Shown: positions 41,757 through 50,876 of the stretch, in pieces
Position numbering within the stretch: the first letter of the stretch is position 1
Layout of the letters: each line of letters opens with the position of its first letter
Assembly (NCBI RefSeq): GCF_000972385.1
Contig: NZ_JXTE01000011.1
Location: 62,001-126,000, forward strand
Source of the DNA: Streptomyces sp. WM6386
Lineage (GTDB): Bacteria; Actinomycetota; Actinomycetes; Streptomycetales; Streptomycetaceae
DNA length: 64,000 nucleotides
Direction of reading: 5' to 3'
Notes under the pieces: generated by a model
What the model was told of the DNA's origin: nothing
Databases searched by the model: none
The model's input: the letters and a program-made list of their open reading frames with translations, nothing else
Translations under genes and position numbers: made by a program

Positions 41757-44700
41757 TCAGTACTCCACCTCCTGCGACCGACGGCGAATGACCGTCACCT
41801 CGTCGCGCTGGTTGCCTGTCGGGCCCAGGTAGTTGAACGCCCAGCTCAACTGGGCGTAGCCGCCCACGAGATGGGACGGTTTGAGGATCAGACGGGTGAG
41901 CGAGTTGTGGATGCCGCCGCGCTTTCCGGTGCTCTCCGTCTTGGGGACGTTCACGGTGCGTTCCTGCGCGTGGTGCATGTAGACCGTGCCGGCCGGCATC
42001 CGGTGCGAGACGATCGCGCGGGCGACGACGACGCCGTTGCGGTTGACCGCCTCGATCCAGTCGTCGTCCCGCACGCCGATGGCGTCCGCGTCCTGCGGGG
42101 ACATCCAGATGGACTGGCCGCCGCGGGAGAGGGCGAGCATGAACAGGTTGTCCTGGTACTCGGAGTGGATGGACCACTTGTTGTGCGGGGTGAGGTAACG
42201 GACCGTCACCTCCCGTTGGCCGTCCGGGCCGAGCTCGGGTTCGTTGAACAGCTTGTTCATGTCGAGCGGCGGACGGTAGATCGGCAGTGCCTCGCCGAGC
42301 TCGTGGATCCAGTCGTGGTCGAGGAAGAAGTGCTGGCGCCCGGTGAGGGTGTGCCACGGCTTGAGATGCTCGGTGTTCAGCGTGAAAGCCGTATACCGTC
42401 GACCGCCGGCCTCGCTGCCGGACCACTCCGGCGAGGTGATCACCGGGACGGGCGCCGCCTGGGTGTCGGCGTACGTGATCCGCTTGCCCTCGTGCTCGGC
42501 GGCCAGGTGTGCCATCTCCTGGCCGGTGCGCTCCTGAAGGGTGTGGAAGCCCTGAGTGGCGAGACGGCCGTTGGTGGTGCCGGACAGGGACAGGATCGTG
42601 TTGGCGGCCTTCACGGCCGTGTCCAGGGACGGGCGGCCCGCCGCGGGGCCCTCGCGGACCACCCCGTTGAGCTCCCGGAGGTGGTCGACCTCCTCGTCCG
42701 GTCTGAGGGCGATGCCTTTGCAGGGCAGGCCCAGTTCCTCGACCAGCGGGCCCAGCGCCCGGAACTTCGCGCCGATCGCCGTGTAGTCGCGCTCGACGAC
42801 CGTGAGGTTCGGCAGCGTCTTCCCGGGCACCGGATCGCACTCGCCGCGCTTCCAGTCCAGGACGACGCCGCCGGGCTGGGCCGTCTCGCCCGGGGTGTCG
42901 TGCTGCATCGGGGTCGCCACCAGGTCCTTGCGGACGCCCAGGTGCACAACCGCCATCTCGCTCAGCCGGTCGGCCAGCGCCTTGAAGGTGTCGAAGTCGG
43001 TGCGGGCCTGCCAGGGCGGGTCCACGGCCGGGGTGAAGGAGTGCACGTAGGGGTGCATGTCCGTGCTGGACAGGTCGTGCTTCTCGTACCAGGTCGCGGC
43101 CGGCAGGACGACGTCCGAGAGCAGCGTGGAGGAGGTCTGCCGGAAGTCCAGCGACAGCAGCAGGTCGAGCTTGCCCTCGGGGGCCTCGTCGCGCCAGGTC
43201 ACGTCCCGGGGTCGCTCGTCGGGCTCGGCCTCCTGGGCGTTCAACGACGAGTGCGTGCCCAGCAGATGCCTGGTGAAGTACTCGGCGCCCTTCGCCGACG
43301 AGCCGAGCAGGTTGGCCCGCCACAGCGTCAGCACGCGTGGCCAGTTCTCGGGGGCGTCCGGGTCCTCGCACGCGAAGCTCAGTGTTCCCGCCCGGAGTTC
43401 GGCCACCGCCTTCGCCACCGGATCGCCGAAGGCCTCGCCCAGCTCCAGCGGGTTGCGGTCGAAGGTCGGATACGACGGCATCCATCCCGAACGCGCCGAC
43501 AGGGCCAGGCAGTCGGCGCCCGTCATGCCCTTGAAGCGGCCCTCACCGAGCGGCGAGGCGAGCACGTCGGCGCTGAAGTGGTCGTAGCGCCACTGGTCGG
43601 TGTTGAGGAACCAGTAGGCCGTGCCGATCATCTGCCGCGGCGGCCGTGACCAGTCGGAGGCGGCGGCCAGCGTCGCCCAGCCGGTGACCGGGCGGCACTT
43701 CTCCTGGCCTACGTAGTGCGCCCAGCCGCCGCCGTTGCGGCCCTGGCAGCCGGTCAGCTGGAGCAGGGCGAGGAAGGAACGGTAGATGGTCTCGGAGTGG
43801 AACCAGTGGTTGGTGCCGGCGCCCATCAGGATCATGCAGCGGCCCTTGGAGCGCTCGGCGGTCCGCGCGAACTCGCGGGCGATCTTGACGCACTTGGCGG
43901 CCGGGACGGAGGTGTGCACCTCCTGCCAGGCGGGGGTGCCGGGTGCCTCGGTGTCCTCGTAGGAGGCGGGCCAGCTGCCGGGGAGATCGGGGCGCCGCAC
44001 ACCGTATTGCGCCAGCAGTAGATCGTGGACAGTCGTCACCAGGGGGCCGTCAGGGCCGCCCAGCCGGGTCGCCGGGACACCGCGCCGTACGACGTCGCCG
44101 CGGCCCTGGCCGTGCTCGCCGCCCTCGGTGTCGAAGCGGGGGAGCAGCACCTCGACGCCCCTGGAGATCTTCTGCCCGTACAGGGTCAACGTCGGTTCGA
44201 TCGGGCCGAGTTCGAGGTTCCAGCGGCCCTTGCCGGACTCGGTCCAGCGGAAGCCGAGGGAGCCGTTGGGGACGACCGCGCGACCGCTCGCCGCGTCCAG
44301 CACGACCGTTTTCCACTCCGCGCCCTCGCCCTCCTGGCCGAGGTCGGTGGCGCGCAGGAACTTGGACGGGACATAGCCGCCGTCCTTCTCGCTGAGGGTC
44401 ACCAGGAAGGGAAGGTCGGTGAACTTCCGTACGTAGTCCGCGAAGAACGGTGTCTCGCGGTCGACGAAGAACTCCTTGAGGATCACGTGCCCCATGGCGA
44501 GGGCCAGCGCGCCGTCCGTGCCGGGGTGCGGGTGCAGCCACTCGTCGGCGAACTTGGCGTTGTCGGCGTAGTCGGGCGCGACCACGACGACCTTCTGGCC
44601 CCGGTAACGGGCCTCCGCCATCCAGTGCGCGTCAGGGGTGCGGGTCACCGGGACGTTCGAGCCCCACATCATCAGATACGCGGCGTCCCACCAGTCGCCC

Positions 44701-45452
44701 GACTCCGGGACGTCGGTCTGGTCGCCGAAGACCTGCGGGGAGGCCACGGGCAGGTCGGCGTACCAGTCGTAGAACGACAGCATCGGGGCGCCGATCAGGG
44801 AGTGGAACCGGGCGCCCGCCGCGTGCGACACCATCGACATCGCCGGGATGGGGGAGAAGCCGGCGATGCGGTCGGGGCCGTAGGTCCTGATCGTGTGGAC
44901 CTGTGCGGCCGCGACGATCTCCACCGCCTCGTCCCAGGTGGCGCGCACCAGGCCGCCCTTGCCGCGGGCCTGCTGGTAGCGGCGGCGGCGCTCGGGGTCG
45001 TTCTGGATGTCCGCCCAGGCCAGCACCGGGTCGCCGAGCCGGCCGAGGGCCTCGCGGTACAGCTCCAGGAGCACACCGCGGATGTACGGGTAGCGGACCC
45101 GGGTGGGGGAGTAGGTGTACCAGGAGAAGGCGGCGCCCCGGGGGCAGCCGCGCGGCTCGTACTCGGGGCGGTCGGGGCCGACGCTCGGGTAGTCGGTCTG
45201 CTGGGTCTCCCACGTGATGATGCCGTCCTTGACGTACACCTTCCAGCGGCACGAACCCGTGCAGTTGACGCCGTGCGTGGAGTTCACGACCTTGTCGTGG
45301 CTCCACCGGTCCCGGTAGAAGGCGTCCGCCTCGCGTCCACCCGTCAGCCCGATGCTGTGCAGGTCGGACGCGGGCGTGCCGGGCCGGAAGAACCTCCCGG
45401 CCCGCAGCAGCGCCGCACCCGGCTCCGAGGGCGGTGTCCGGTTGTCGGTCAC
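41757..45452 (-). CDS. narG: respiratory nitrate reductase alpha subunit (molybdoenzyme)
   Basis: 1231 residues from GTG 45452 (gggagc upstream; the nearer ATG is immediately followed by a stop). The N-terminal Fe-S motif is STHGVNCTGSCRWKVYV. The Mo-bis-MGD site includes the Asp-bearing segment SPQVFGDQTDVPESGDWWDA with MMWGSNVPVTRTPDAHWM. The C-terminal cofactor-binding region includes SIHSEYQDNLFML. The enzyme reduces nitrate to nitrite with menaquinol electrons and gives an aerobic hyphal organism a respiration for oxygen-poor soil or dormant spores. The operon narGHJI is complete. No nitrate transporter (narK) is present in the window. Confidence 0.95.
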   Translation of the reverse strand: MTDNRTPPSEPGAALLRAGRFFRPGTPASDLHSIGLTGGREADAFYRDRWSHDKVVNSTHGVNCTGSCRWKVYVKDGIITWETQQTDYPSVGPDRPEYEPRGCPRGAAFSWYTYSPTRVRYPYIRGVLLELYREALGRLGDPVLAWADIQNDPERRRRYQQARGKGGLVRATWDEAVEIVAAAQVHTIRTYGPDRIAGFSPIPAMSMVSHAAGARFHSLIGAPMLSFYDWYADLPVASPQVFGDQTDVPESGDWWDAAYLMMWGSNVPVTRTPDAHWMAEARYRGQKVVVVAPDYADNAKFADEWLHPHPGTDGALALAMGHVILKEFFVDRETPFFADYVRKFTDLPFLVTLSEKDGGYVPSKFLRATDLGQEGEGAEWKTVVLDAASGRAVVPNGSLGFRWTESGKGRWNLELGPIEPTLTLYGQKISRGVEVLLPRFDTEGGEHGQGRGDVVRRGVPATRLGGPDGPLVTTVHDLLLAQYGVRRPDLPGSWPASYEDTEAPGTPAWQEVHTSVPAAKCVKIAREFARTAERSKGRCMILMGAGTNHWFHSETIYRSFLALLQLTGCQGRNGGGWAHYVGQEKCRPVTGWATLAAASDWSRPPRQMIGTAYWFLNTDQWRYDHFSADVLASPLGEGRFKGMTGADCLALSARSGWMPSYPTFDRNPLELGEAFGDPVAKAVAELRAGTLSFACEDPDAPENWPRVLTLWRANLLGSSAKGAEYFTRHLLGTHSSLNAQEAEPDERPRDVTWRDEAPEGKLDLLLSLDFRQTSSTLLSDVVLPAATWYEKHDLSSTDMHPYVHSFTPAVDPPWQARTDFDTFKALADRLSEMAVVHLGVRKDLVATPMQHDTPGETAQPGGVVLDWKRGECDPVPGKTLPNLTVVERDYTAIGAKFRALGPLVEELGLPCKGIALRPDEEVDHLRELNGVVREGPAAGRPSLDTAVKAANTILSLSGTTNGRLATQGFHTLQERTGQEMAHLAAEHEGKRITYADTQAAPVPVITSPEWSGSEAGGRRYTAFTLNTEHLKPWHTLTGRQHFFLDHDWIHELGEALPIYRPPLDMNKLFNEPELGPDGQREVTVRYLTPHNKWSIHSEYQDNLFMLALSRGGQSIWMSPQDADAIGVRDDDWIEAVNRNGVVVARAIVSHRMPAGTVYMHHAQERTVNVPKTESTGKRGGIHNSLTRLILKPSHLVGGYAQLSWAFNYLGPTGNQRDEVTVIRRRSQEVEY

Positions 45453-45536
45453 ATGCGCTCCCTTGCTTGCCCGTGCTTCTCGAAGCTAGGGCTGGGCAGG
45501 GGAGCGCACCCGTCGGCGGCGCCCGTTCGGGTCAGG

Positions 45537-46358
45537 TCACGCCTTGCGGGCGACCCCCGCGTAGACCGGCACGATGCCCTCCGCCTGGGCGGCCACGTCC
45601 TCGGGGCCCGGCCGCCAGCCGGAGACCGGGATCACGCCGGGGCCGAGCAGCTCCAGACCGTCGAAGAAGCGCGCGAACTCGGCCAGGGAACGCGGGTGGA
45701 ACGGTGTACCGCCGGCCCGGAAGTGCTCCGTGACCTTGGCGATCGCCTCCGGGCTGAGGTCGGGGGTGACCTGGGACAGGATCACGAGGCTGCCGGGCGC
45801 GAGCTCGGCGACGTACCGCGCGAGCAGGCCGTACGCGTCGTCGCCGTCGGGCTCGCCGTCCAGGTAGTGGGTGAGCGCCACCAGGGACAGCGCGACGGGC
45901 CGCGCGAAGTCCAGGGTCTCCGCGGCCAGCCGCAGGATCGTGTCGGGGTCCCGGACGTCGGCGTGCACATAGTTCGTGGCGCCCTCGGGGGCGCTGTGCA
46001 GCAGCGCCTGGGCGTGCCTGAGGACGATCGGGTCGTTGTCGGCGTACACCACCCTCGACTCCGGGGCGACCTCCTGGGCCACCTGGTGGAGGTTCGGCTC
46101 GGTGGGGATGCCGGTGCCGATGTCCAGGAACTGGCGGATCCCGCTCTCGGCGGCCGTCCGCACCGCCCGGTGCATGAACCGGCGGTTGGCGCGCGCCCCG
46201 CGCACCGCGGTGCCGTCCGTGGCGAGGATCCTGCGGGCCAGCGCCTCGTCCACCGGGTAGTTGTCCTTGCCGCCCAGCCACCAGTCGTACACCCGCGCCG
46301 GATGCGGCCGGCTGGTGTCGACGGTGCTGGGCGCGGCTTCGGATCCGGATCCGGTCAT
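45537..46358 (-). CDS. DUF574-type SAM-dependent methyltransferase
   Basis: 273 residues. The family signature SRPHPARVYDWWLGGKDNYP at the N-terminus, FMHRAVRTAAESGIRQFLDI with GTGIPTEPNLHQVAQEVAPE, and VVYADNDPIVL identify the Streptomyces-specific DUF574 (S-adenosyl methyltransferase) group. Substrate unknown. These genes occur in dozens of copies per genome, commonly next to XRE-DUF5753 and DUF397 genes. Here the XRE gene is present 102 bases upstream and DUF397 is missing. Confidence 0.9.
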   Translation of the reverse strand: MTGSGSEAAPSTVDTSRPHPARVYDWWLGGKDNYPVDEALARRILATDGTAVRGARANRRFMHRAVRTAAESGIRQFLDIGTGIPTEPNLHQVAQEVAPESRVVYADNDPIVLRHAQALLHSAPEGATNYVHADVRDPDTILRLAAETLDFARPVALSLVALTHYLDGEPDGDDAYGLLARYVAELAPGSLVILSQVTPDLSPEAIAKVTEHFRAGGTPFHPRSLAEFARFFDGLELLGPGVIPVSGWRPGPEDVAAQAEGIVPVYAGVARKA

Positions 46359-46460
46359 GCGGTGTCTTCTCCTCGGTACGCGGTGCCTGACGGGGGTCTG
46401 CTCGGGAGTCGTCGGGGGGTGGCCGGAAGGTTGCCGTGCGCGGCCCGGGAGGCGCGTGGC

Positions 46461-47324
46461 TCAATAGGTCGCGCGGCGTTCCCGCAGGAGCTTCTTGGTG
46501 CGCTCGGCCGACGCGGCGCGCGCCGTCATGTGGTCCAGGACCTCCAGATGCGCGGAGACCTCCGCGCGGGAGTCCAGGTACAGGGCGCCGGTCAGATACT
46601 CGGTGAACGCCATGTCGGGCAGTTCCGGCTCGGCGAAACGGAACAGCGAGAAGGGCGCGTACGTCCCCGGGTGCGGGCCCGCGGCGAACTCCGCGATCTG
46701 CAGGGTGACCCGGTCGCGCTCGGCCAACTCCAGGAGTCTGTCGAGCTGTTCCCGCATGATCTCGCCGCCCTGTCCGACCGGCCGGCACAGCACCGTCTCG
46801 TCCATGATCACCCACAGGTGGGGCGGATCGGGCTTCTCCAGAAGCTGCTGCCGGGTCATCCGCAGGGACACGTGCCGCTCGATGGTGTCGGAGCCCTGCT
46901 GCGCTATCGTGCCCGCCTCCATGACGGCGCGGGCGTACGCCTCGGTCTGCAACAGGCCGGGCACGAAGTGCGGTTCGTAGGAGCGGATGATGCGGGCGGC
47001 ACCCTCCAGGCTCACGTACAGGCTGAACCAGTCCGGCAGCACATCGTGGAACCGCTGCCACCAGCCCGGCTGGTTCGCCTCCTCGGCCAGCGCGACGAAG
47101 GCGTCCGTCTCCTCCTCCGCGACACCGTACGTGGACAGCAGCAGCTGCACATAGGGGATCTTCAGCGCGACCTCGGCCATCTCCATGCGCCGTACGGTCG
47201 CGGGGGCCACGCGGAGAACCTTCGCGGCCTCCTCGCGCTTGAGCCCGGCCGCCTCCCGCAACTCCTGGAGCCGTCTGCCGAGCACCACCTGACCCACGGT
47301 GGGCGCAGGCCGCCGCTCACTCAC
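46461..47324 (-). CDS. XRE-family regulator with DUF5753 domain
   Basis: 287 residues. The helix-turn-helix is at about 15-55 (LGRRLQELREAAGLKREEAA, then LRVAPATVRRMEMAEVALKI). DUF5753 spans about 90-280 (SYEPHFVPGLLQTEAYARAV, then RQQLLEKPDPPHLWVIMDET). Such proteins regulate development or secondary metabolism with small partner proteins. The probable partner DUF397 is not found. It probably regulates itself and the DUF574 gene downstream. Confidence 0.88.
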   Translation of the reverse strand: MSERRPAPTVGQVVLGRRLQELREAAGLKREEAAKVLRVAPATVRRMEMAEVALKIPYVQLLLSTYGVAEEETDAFVALAEEANQPGWWQRFHDVLPDWFSLYVSLEGAARIIRSYEPHFVPGLLQTEAYARAVMEAGTIAQQGSDTIERHVSLRMTRQQLLEKPDPPHLWVIMDETVLCRPVGQGGEIMREQLDRLLELAERDRVTLQIAEFAAGPHPGTYAPFSLFRFAEPELPDMAFTEYLTGALYLDSRAEVSAHLEVLDHMTARAASAERTKKLLRERRATY

Positions 47325-47474
47325 GCCACGCCTCCCCTACGCGCCGAAGTATGCAGGGCAGTGTGCCATGTTCCGCTGTCGGTCTCACGGGGTCGGGGGT
47401 GAGGCGCTCGCCACGTGTGGCATTACTCCGGGGGTAATCGACGGTGCCGGCCGGCGGCGGGATCGTGGTGACAA

Positions 47475-47510
47475 CGGGTTCCGGGCCGGCGCACTCCGGT
47501 CCGGAACCCG
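47475..47510 (+). promoter_or_regulatory. hairpin upstream of a membrane protein gene
   Basis: 15-bp arms with one mismatch (47475-47489 and 47496-47510, cgggttccgggccgg versus ccggtccggaacccg) around the 6-base loop cgcact, 54 bases before ATG 47564. It could be an operator or a 5' leader hairpin. It is the only notable structure in the 239-base gap between the XRE gene and the membrane protein gene. Confidence 0.4.
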
Positions 47511-47563
47511 GGTCCCGCCTTCTCCCAGAGCCTCAAATCGACCCCGTCGGAGGGTGATTCGCC

Positions 47564-47989
47564 ATGTCCGCCACCCAGCTGTCCGCTCTTGCCCGCACCG
47601 GTGACCCGCACGTCGCCCTGCGCCGCTTCCTCGCCCTCGACGCGGTCGTGACCGGCGCGAACGCACTCGCCTACCTGGCCCTCTCCGGGCCGTTGGGCCG
47701 CCTGACGGGGGTCGGCTCCACGCTGCTGCTCGAACTCGGGGCGTTCCTGGTGGTGTACGCCGCGGCCGTCGGCCTGCTGGCCTCCCGGGCACGGCCCGCC
47801 ACGCTGCCGGTCCGGGCCGTCGTCGAGATCAACCTTGCCTGGGCCGCGGTGAGTTGCCTCGCCCTGGTCCTGTGGCTCACCCCTTCGACGGCGGGCGCCG
47901 TGTGGACCGTCGTGCAGGCCTCGACCGTGGCCGGGTTCGCCGTCCTCCAGCACGTGGCCCTGAAGGCCCGTCAGGACATCAGTGACTGA
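47564..47989 (+). CDS. four-helix integral membrane protein
   Basis: 141 residues with ggaggg before ATG 47564. Four hydrophobic helices are predicted: VVTGANALAYLALSG, LELGAFLVVYAAAVGLL, INLAWAAVSCLALVLWL and VVQASTVAGFAVLQHVAL. No domain name is recognised. It belongs to a common Streptomyces family of small membrane proteins with no assigned function. Its 3' end overlaps the end of the convergent MmyB-like regulator gene by 19 bases. Confidence 0.75.
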   Translation: MSATQLSALARTGDPHVALRRFLALDAVVTGANALAYLALSGPLGRLTGVGSTLLLELGAFLVVYAAAVGLLASRARPATLPVRAVVEINLAWAAVSCLALVLWLTPSTAGAVWTVVQASTVAGFAVLQHVALKARQDISD

Positions 47990-48768
47990 AGGTACTTGAC
48001 CGTCGCCGGGTCGGCCGGGAGGAACGTCTCGATGGCCAGCTCGGCGACGGTCACGTCCATGGGGGTGTTGAAGGTGGAGATGGAGGAGATGAACGACAGC
48101 ACCCGGCCCTCGTGCTCGATCAGCATCGGGAGCGCGAAGTACGGTGCCTCTTCCAGCGGTTCACCGCAACCGGTGTCCGGCACGGGATACGCCGCCACCT
48201 CCTCGTACAGCTCCCGCAGCGGCTGCGAGCGGTGCAGCGCGATCTGCCGCTCCATCTGCGCGAGCAGATGCCCGCGCCACTCACCGAGGTTGCGGATCCG
48301 AGGGGCCATGCCCTCGGGATGCAGCGTCAGCCGCATCGCGTTCAGCGGGGGTTCGAGCAGGGACTCCGGGATGCCGTCGAGCAGCATGAGAATGCCGCGA
48401 TTGGCCGCGAGCACGTTGTACATCGCGTCCAACACCAGTGCCGGATAAGGCTCGTAGCCCTGGATCAGACGCTCCATGCCCGCACGCACGGAGTCCAGCG
48501 CCGGGTCGTCCAGCGGAGTCTGCGAGTAGCGCGGGGCGTAACCCGCCGCCAGCAGCAGCGCGTTGCGCTCCCGCACGGGGACGTCCAGATGCTCGGCCAG
48601 CCGCAGCACCATCTCCTCGCTCGGCCGGGAACGGCCCGTCTCGATGAAGCTGATGTGCCGGGCGGAGGAGTCGGCCCGCAGCGCCAGCTCCAGCTGACTG
48701 ACCCGGCGCTGCTCCCGCCAGGCCCGCAGCAGGGGGCCGACGCCCTTTCCGGCGGCTGTGGTGGTCAT
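47971..48768 (-). CDS. helix-turn-helix regulator with MmyB-like ligand domain
   Basis: 265 residues. The helix-turn-helix is at about 13-65 (LRAWREQRRVSQLELALRAD, then RHISFIETGRSRPSEEMVLR). The MmyB-like domain follows (RLIQGYEPYPALVLDAMYNV, then DMTVAELAIE-like DVTVAELAIETFLPADPATV). The class controls nearby genes in response to fatty-acid-like ligands. The target here is unknown. It is divergent from the PCD gene, which lies 118 bases away. Confidence 0.88.
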   Translation of the reverse strand: MTTTAAGKGVGPLLRAWREQRRVSQLELALRADSSARHISFIETGRSRPSEEMVLRLAEHLDVPVRERNALLLAAGYAPRYSQTPLDDPALDSVRAGMERLIQGYEPYPALVLDAMYNVLAANRGILMLLDGIPESLLEPPLNAMRLTLHPEGMAPRIRNLGEWRGHLLAQMERQIALHRSQPLRELYEEVAAYPVPDTGCGEPLEEAPYFALPMLIEHEGRVLSFISSISTFNTPMDVTVAELAIETFLPADPATVKYLQSLMS

Positions 48769-48886
48769 ACGAGGACCGTAGACGACGAAGGGGTACGTCG
48801 GGGAAGGGGACCCTTGTGACCAGGGCTTCGGTGGGCTCCGTGTGGCACGCTGAAGGAGAACCCGCAGTCCAGGAAGGAGCAGCGTC

Positions 48887-49192
48887 ATGCCCCTCGAACC
48901 GCTGTCGCAGAAGGACATCGAGGACCGGCTCGCGGAACTGCCGGGCTGGTCGCTCGACGGGGACCGCCTCGCCCGTTCCTACCGTCTGTCCTCGCACTTC
49001 GCGGCCACGGCGATGGTCGTCCACATCGCCCAGGTCCAGGAGGAGCTCGACCACCACTCGGACCTCACGCTCGGCTACAACACGGTGTCCCTGACCGTGA
49101 ACACGCACAGCGTGGGCGGCGCGGTGACCGAGAAGGACTTCGAACTCGCGCAGAAGGTGGAGGCGCTCGCCCCCGGCCACGGAGCCCGGTGA
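48887..49192 (+). CDS. 4a-hydroxytetrahydrobiopterin dehydratase (PCD/DCoH)
   Basis: 101 residues covering the whole family. The catalytic signature is in VQEELDHHSDLTLGYNTVSL with THSVGGAVTEKDFELAQKVE. PCD recycles the pterin cofactor of aromatic amino-acid hydroxylases. No hydroxylase gene is adjacent. ATG 48887 has aaggag at a good spacing. The methyltransferase gene follows after 1 base. Confidence 0.9.
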   Translation: MPLEPLSQKDIEDRLAELPGWSLDGDRLARSYRLSSHFAATAMVVHIAQVQEELDHHSDLTLGYNTVSLTVNTHSVGGAVTEKDFELAQKVEALAPGHGAR

Positions 49193-49193
49193 G

Positions 49194-49937
49194 GTGCTGG
49201 ACTACGACAAGGAGGCCGACGCCTACGACATCACCCGCGGCGGCGAGCCCCGCGCCGCCGCGGCCGCCGACGCCGTGCTGGGCCTGGTCCCCGAGGGCGC
49301 CCGCCGTCTGCTCGACGTGGCCTGCGGCACCGGGATCGTCACCCGGCGGCTCGCGGGGGCACGGCCCGCGCTGCGGGTGGCGGGCGCCGACCTGACGTAC
49401 GGCATGGCGCGGATGGCCGCGGCCCGCCTGCCGGGGGCGATCGTCCTCGCGGACAGCCGCCGACTGCCCTTCCCCGACGGGGTGTTCGACGCGGTGACCA
49501 GTGTGTGGCTGCTGCATCTCGTCGACGACGCCGAGGACGTGCGGAGCATCGTCGCCGAGTGCGCCCGGGTGCTGCGGCCCGGCGGTGTGTACGTCACCAC
49601 CGTCGACAAGGCCGCCGCGCACGACGTCGGCAGCGACATCGACGCCGTCCTGGCCCCGCGCCCCCGTCGGCCCGCCCCGGACGCCGAGCCCCGCGTCGAG
49701 GCGCACGCCGCCGCGCAGGGCCTGGTCGACGCCGGGCGGGCCCGGTTTTTGGGCCGGGGGCAGGGCCGCAGCCCCCGCCGTACGGCCGCCGACCTGCGGC
49801 GCGGCTGGTTCACCCTGCTGCCGCCGGGCGACCCGCGCACCGATGCGCTCGCCGCCCGCCTCGAGGCACTGCCGGACCAGGACCGGCCGCGCGCCGACCC
49901 GGTGTTCGCGCTGCGGGCCTTCAGGAAGCCCGGGTGA
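49194..49937 (+). CDS. class I SAM-dependent methyltransferase
   Basis: 247 residues from GTG 49194. Motif I is RRLLDVACGTGIVTRRLAGA, motif II VAGADLTYGMARMAAARL, and the post-I strand FPDGVFDAVTSVWLLHLVDD. A UbiE-like small-molecule methyltransferase, substrate unknown. It immediately follows the PCD gene, so they probably share a transcript. The last 17 bases overlap the end of the convergent gene at 49921. Confidence 0.87.
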   Translation: MLDYDKEADAYDITRGGEPRAAAAADAVLGLVPEGARRLLDVACGTGIVTRRLAGARPALRVAGADLTYGMARMAAARLPGAIVLADSRRLPFPDGVFDAVTSVWLLHLVDDAEDVRSIVAECARVLRPGGVYVTTVDKAAAHDVGSDIDAVLAPRPRRPAPDAEPRVEAHAAAQGLVDAGRARFLGRGQGRSPRRTAADLRRGWFTLLPPGDPRTDALAARLEALPDQDRPRADPVFALRAFRKPG

Positions 49938-50382
49938 ACTCCATGATCCAGTTGGTCAGCCAGGTGTCCCCGCCGTCGAGCGAGAAGGCCTGCTCCCAGC
50001 GGGCCCCGGTGTCGCGGACGTCGGACCAGACGAAGCGGACCCGCACGTCCTTGTCGTCGTGTCGGTCGTTGCCGTGGAACTCGCCGCGGTCGCCGTCGAA
50101 CCGGCCGAAGACCGGCGGGAAGAGGGTGCCGCTGCGACTGGAGGCCCAGTTCAGCGACCACTGCCCCCTCTCCCGGTCGAACAGCCGCAGGGTCGCGCCC
50201 TTCGCGGCGAGATGCGGCATGTCGATCTCGTCGACGTTGGCGGCGCCGTCGAACAGGGGCCGGCAGCGGCTGGTCGCCCAGAACTCCTCCCAGGCGCTGT
50301 CCGGGTCCAGGAAGTCGGTGCGGCGGCGGTTGAGGACCTGCCAGTCGCCGTGGAAGAAGTCGAAGTCGTGCGGGCTGCTCAT
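49921..50382 (-). CDS. hypothetical protein, DUF1579-like beta-sheet fold
   Basis: 153 residues starting MSSPHDFDFFHGDWQVLNRR. The FDFFHG-x-W opening, the repeated WATSRCRP, RLFDRERGQWSLNWASSRSG and FVWSDVRDTGARWEQAFSLD strands suggest a DUF1579-like calycin beta-barrel of unknown ligand. Such proteins are usually small cytoplasmic, ligand-binding and not enzymes. It overlaps the next gene by 4 bases (50379-50382) and shares its promoter upstream of 50858. Confidence 0.65.
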   Translation of the reverse strand: MSSPHDFDFFHGDWQVLNRRRTDFLDPDSAWEEFWATSRCRPLFDGAANVDEIDMPHLAAKGATLRLFDRERGQWSLNWASSRSGTLFPPVFGRFDGDRGEFHGNDRHDDKDVRVRFVWSDVRDTGARWEQAFSLDGGDTWLTNWIMEFTRAS

Positions 50383-50858
50383 GCGCGGTCCCCCGTGGTT
50401 CCTTCGGGCAGGGAGTCGGCCAAGTAGGCGGCCAGGTCCGGGACTTCGGGGGACAGCAGATGCCGTACCCAGGCGTCCCGTTCGTGCAGGATCGGCGGGA
50501 GTTCCCAGACACAGCCGATCCACGGCAGCTCGGGCCTGATGAAGTGGGTGGGGTCGTGGTCGGGGCAGCCGAGCACGGGCTGGCCCGCCGAGGCGCCCCG
50601 GAAGTGCAGGACGTTGTCCCACACCCAGCTGTAGGCGTTGAGGTAGGCGCCGTCGTCGCCGCCTCGGTGCAGGACGACGAAGGTCGCGGGCGGGGTGCCG
50701 TCCGGCTCCGGCAGCAGCTCCGGGAGGATCGCGTACGCCGCCTTCTCCACGTCGGGCGCGATGCCCGCCGGGTCGGCGGTGACGTGGTAGCGCTTGATGT
50801 GCCGGCCCGCCACCTCGATGGGTGGGGGGATGGTGAGGAGTTTCTCGGTGAAGCTCAT
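50379..50858 (-). CDS. hypothetical protein, probable target of the WYL regulator
   Basis: 159 residues: LLTIPPPIEVAGRHIKRYHV near the start and AYSWVWDNVLHFRGASAGQP in the middle. A C-terminal block (HFIRPELPWIGCVWELPPIL) has conserved aromatic residues. I do not recognise a domain. The ATG is at 50858, 18 bases from a perfect 11-bp inverted repeat that also lies before the divergent WYL-family regulator. The two small genes here look like its regulated operon. Confidence 0.6.
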   Translation of the reverse strand: MSFTEKLLTIPPPIEVAGRHIKRYHVTADPAGIAPDVEKAAYAILPELLPEPDGTPPATFVVLHRGGDDGAYLNAYSWVWDNVLHFRGASAGQPVLGCPDHDPTHFIRPELPWIGCVWELPPILHERDAWVRHLLSPEVPDLAAYLADSLPEGTTGDRA

Positions 50859-50876
50859 GGCGGGAAGCTAGGACCG

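Noticed and set aside
44025..47402. 1125-codon plus-strand frame across narG, the DUF574 gene and the XRE gene
   Set aside because: It spans three well-identified minus-strand genes and their intergenic gaps without any domain, so it is a GC-bias shadow.
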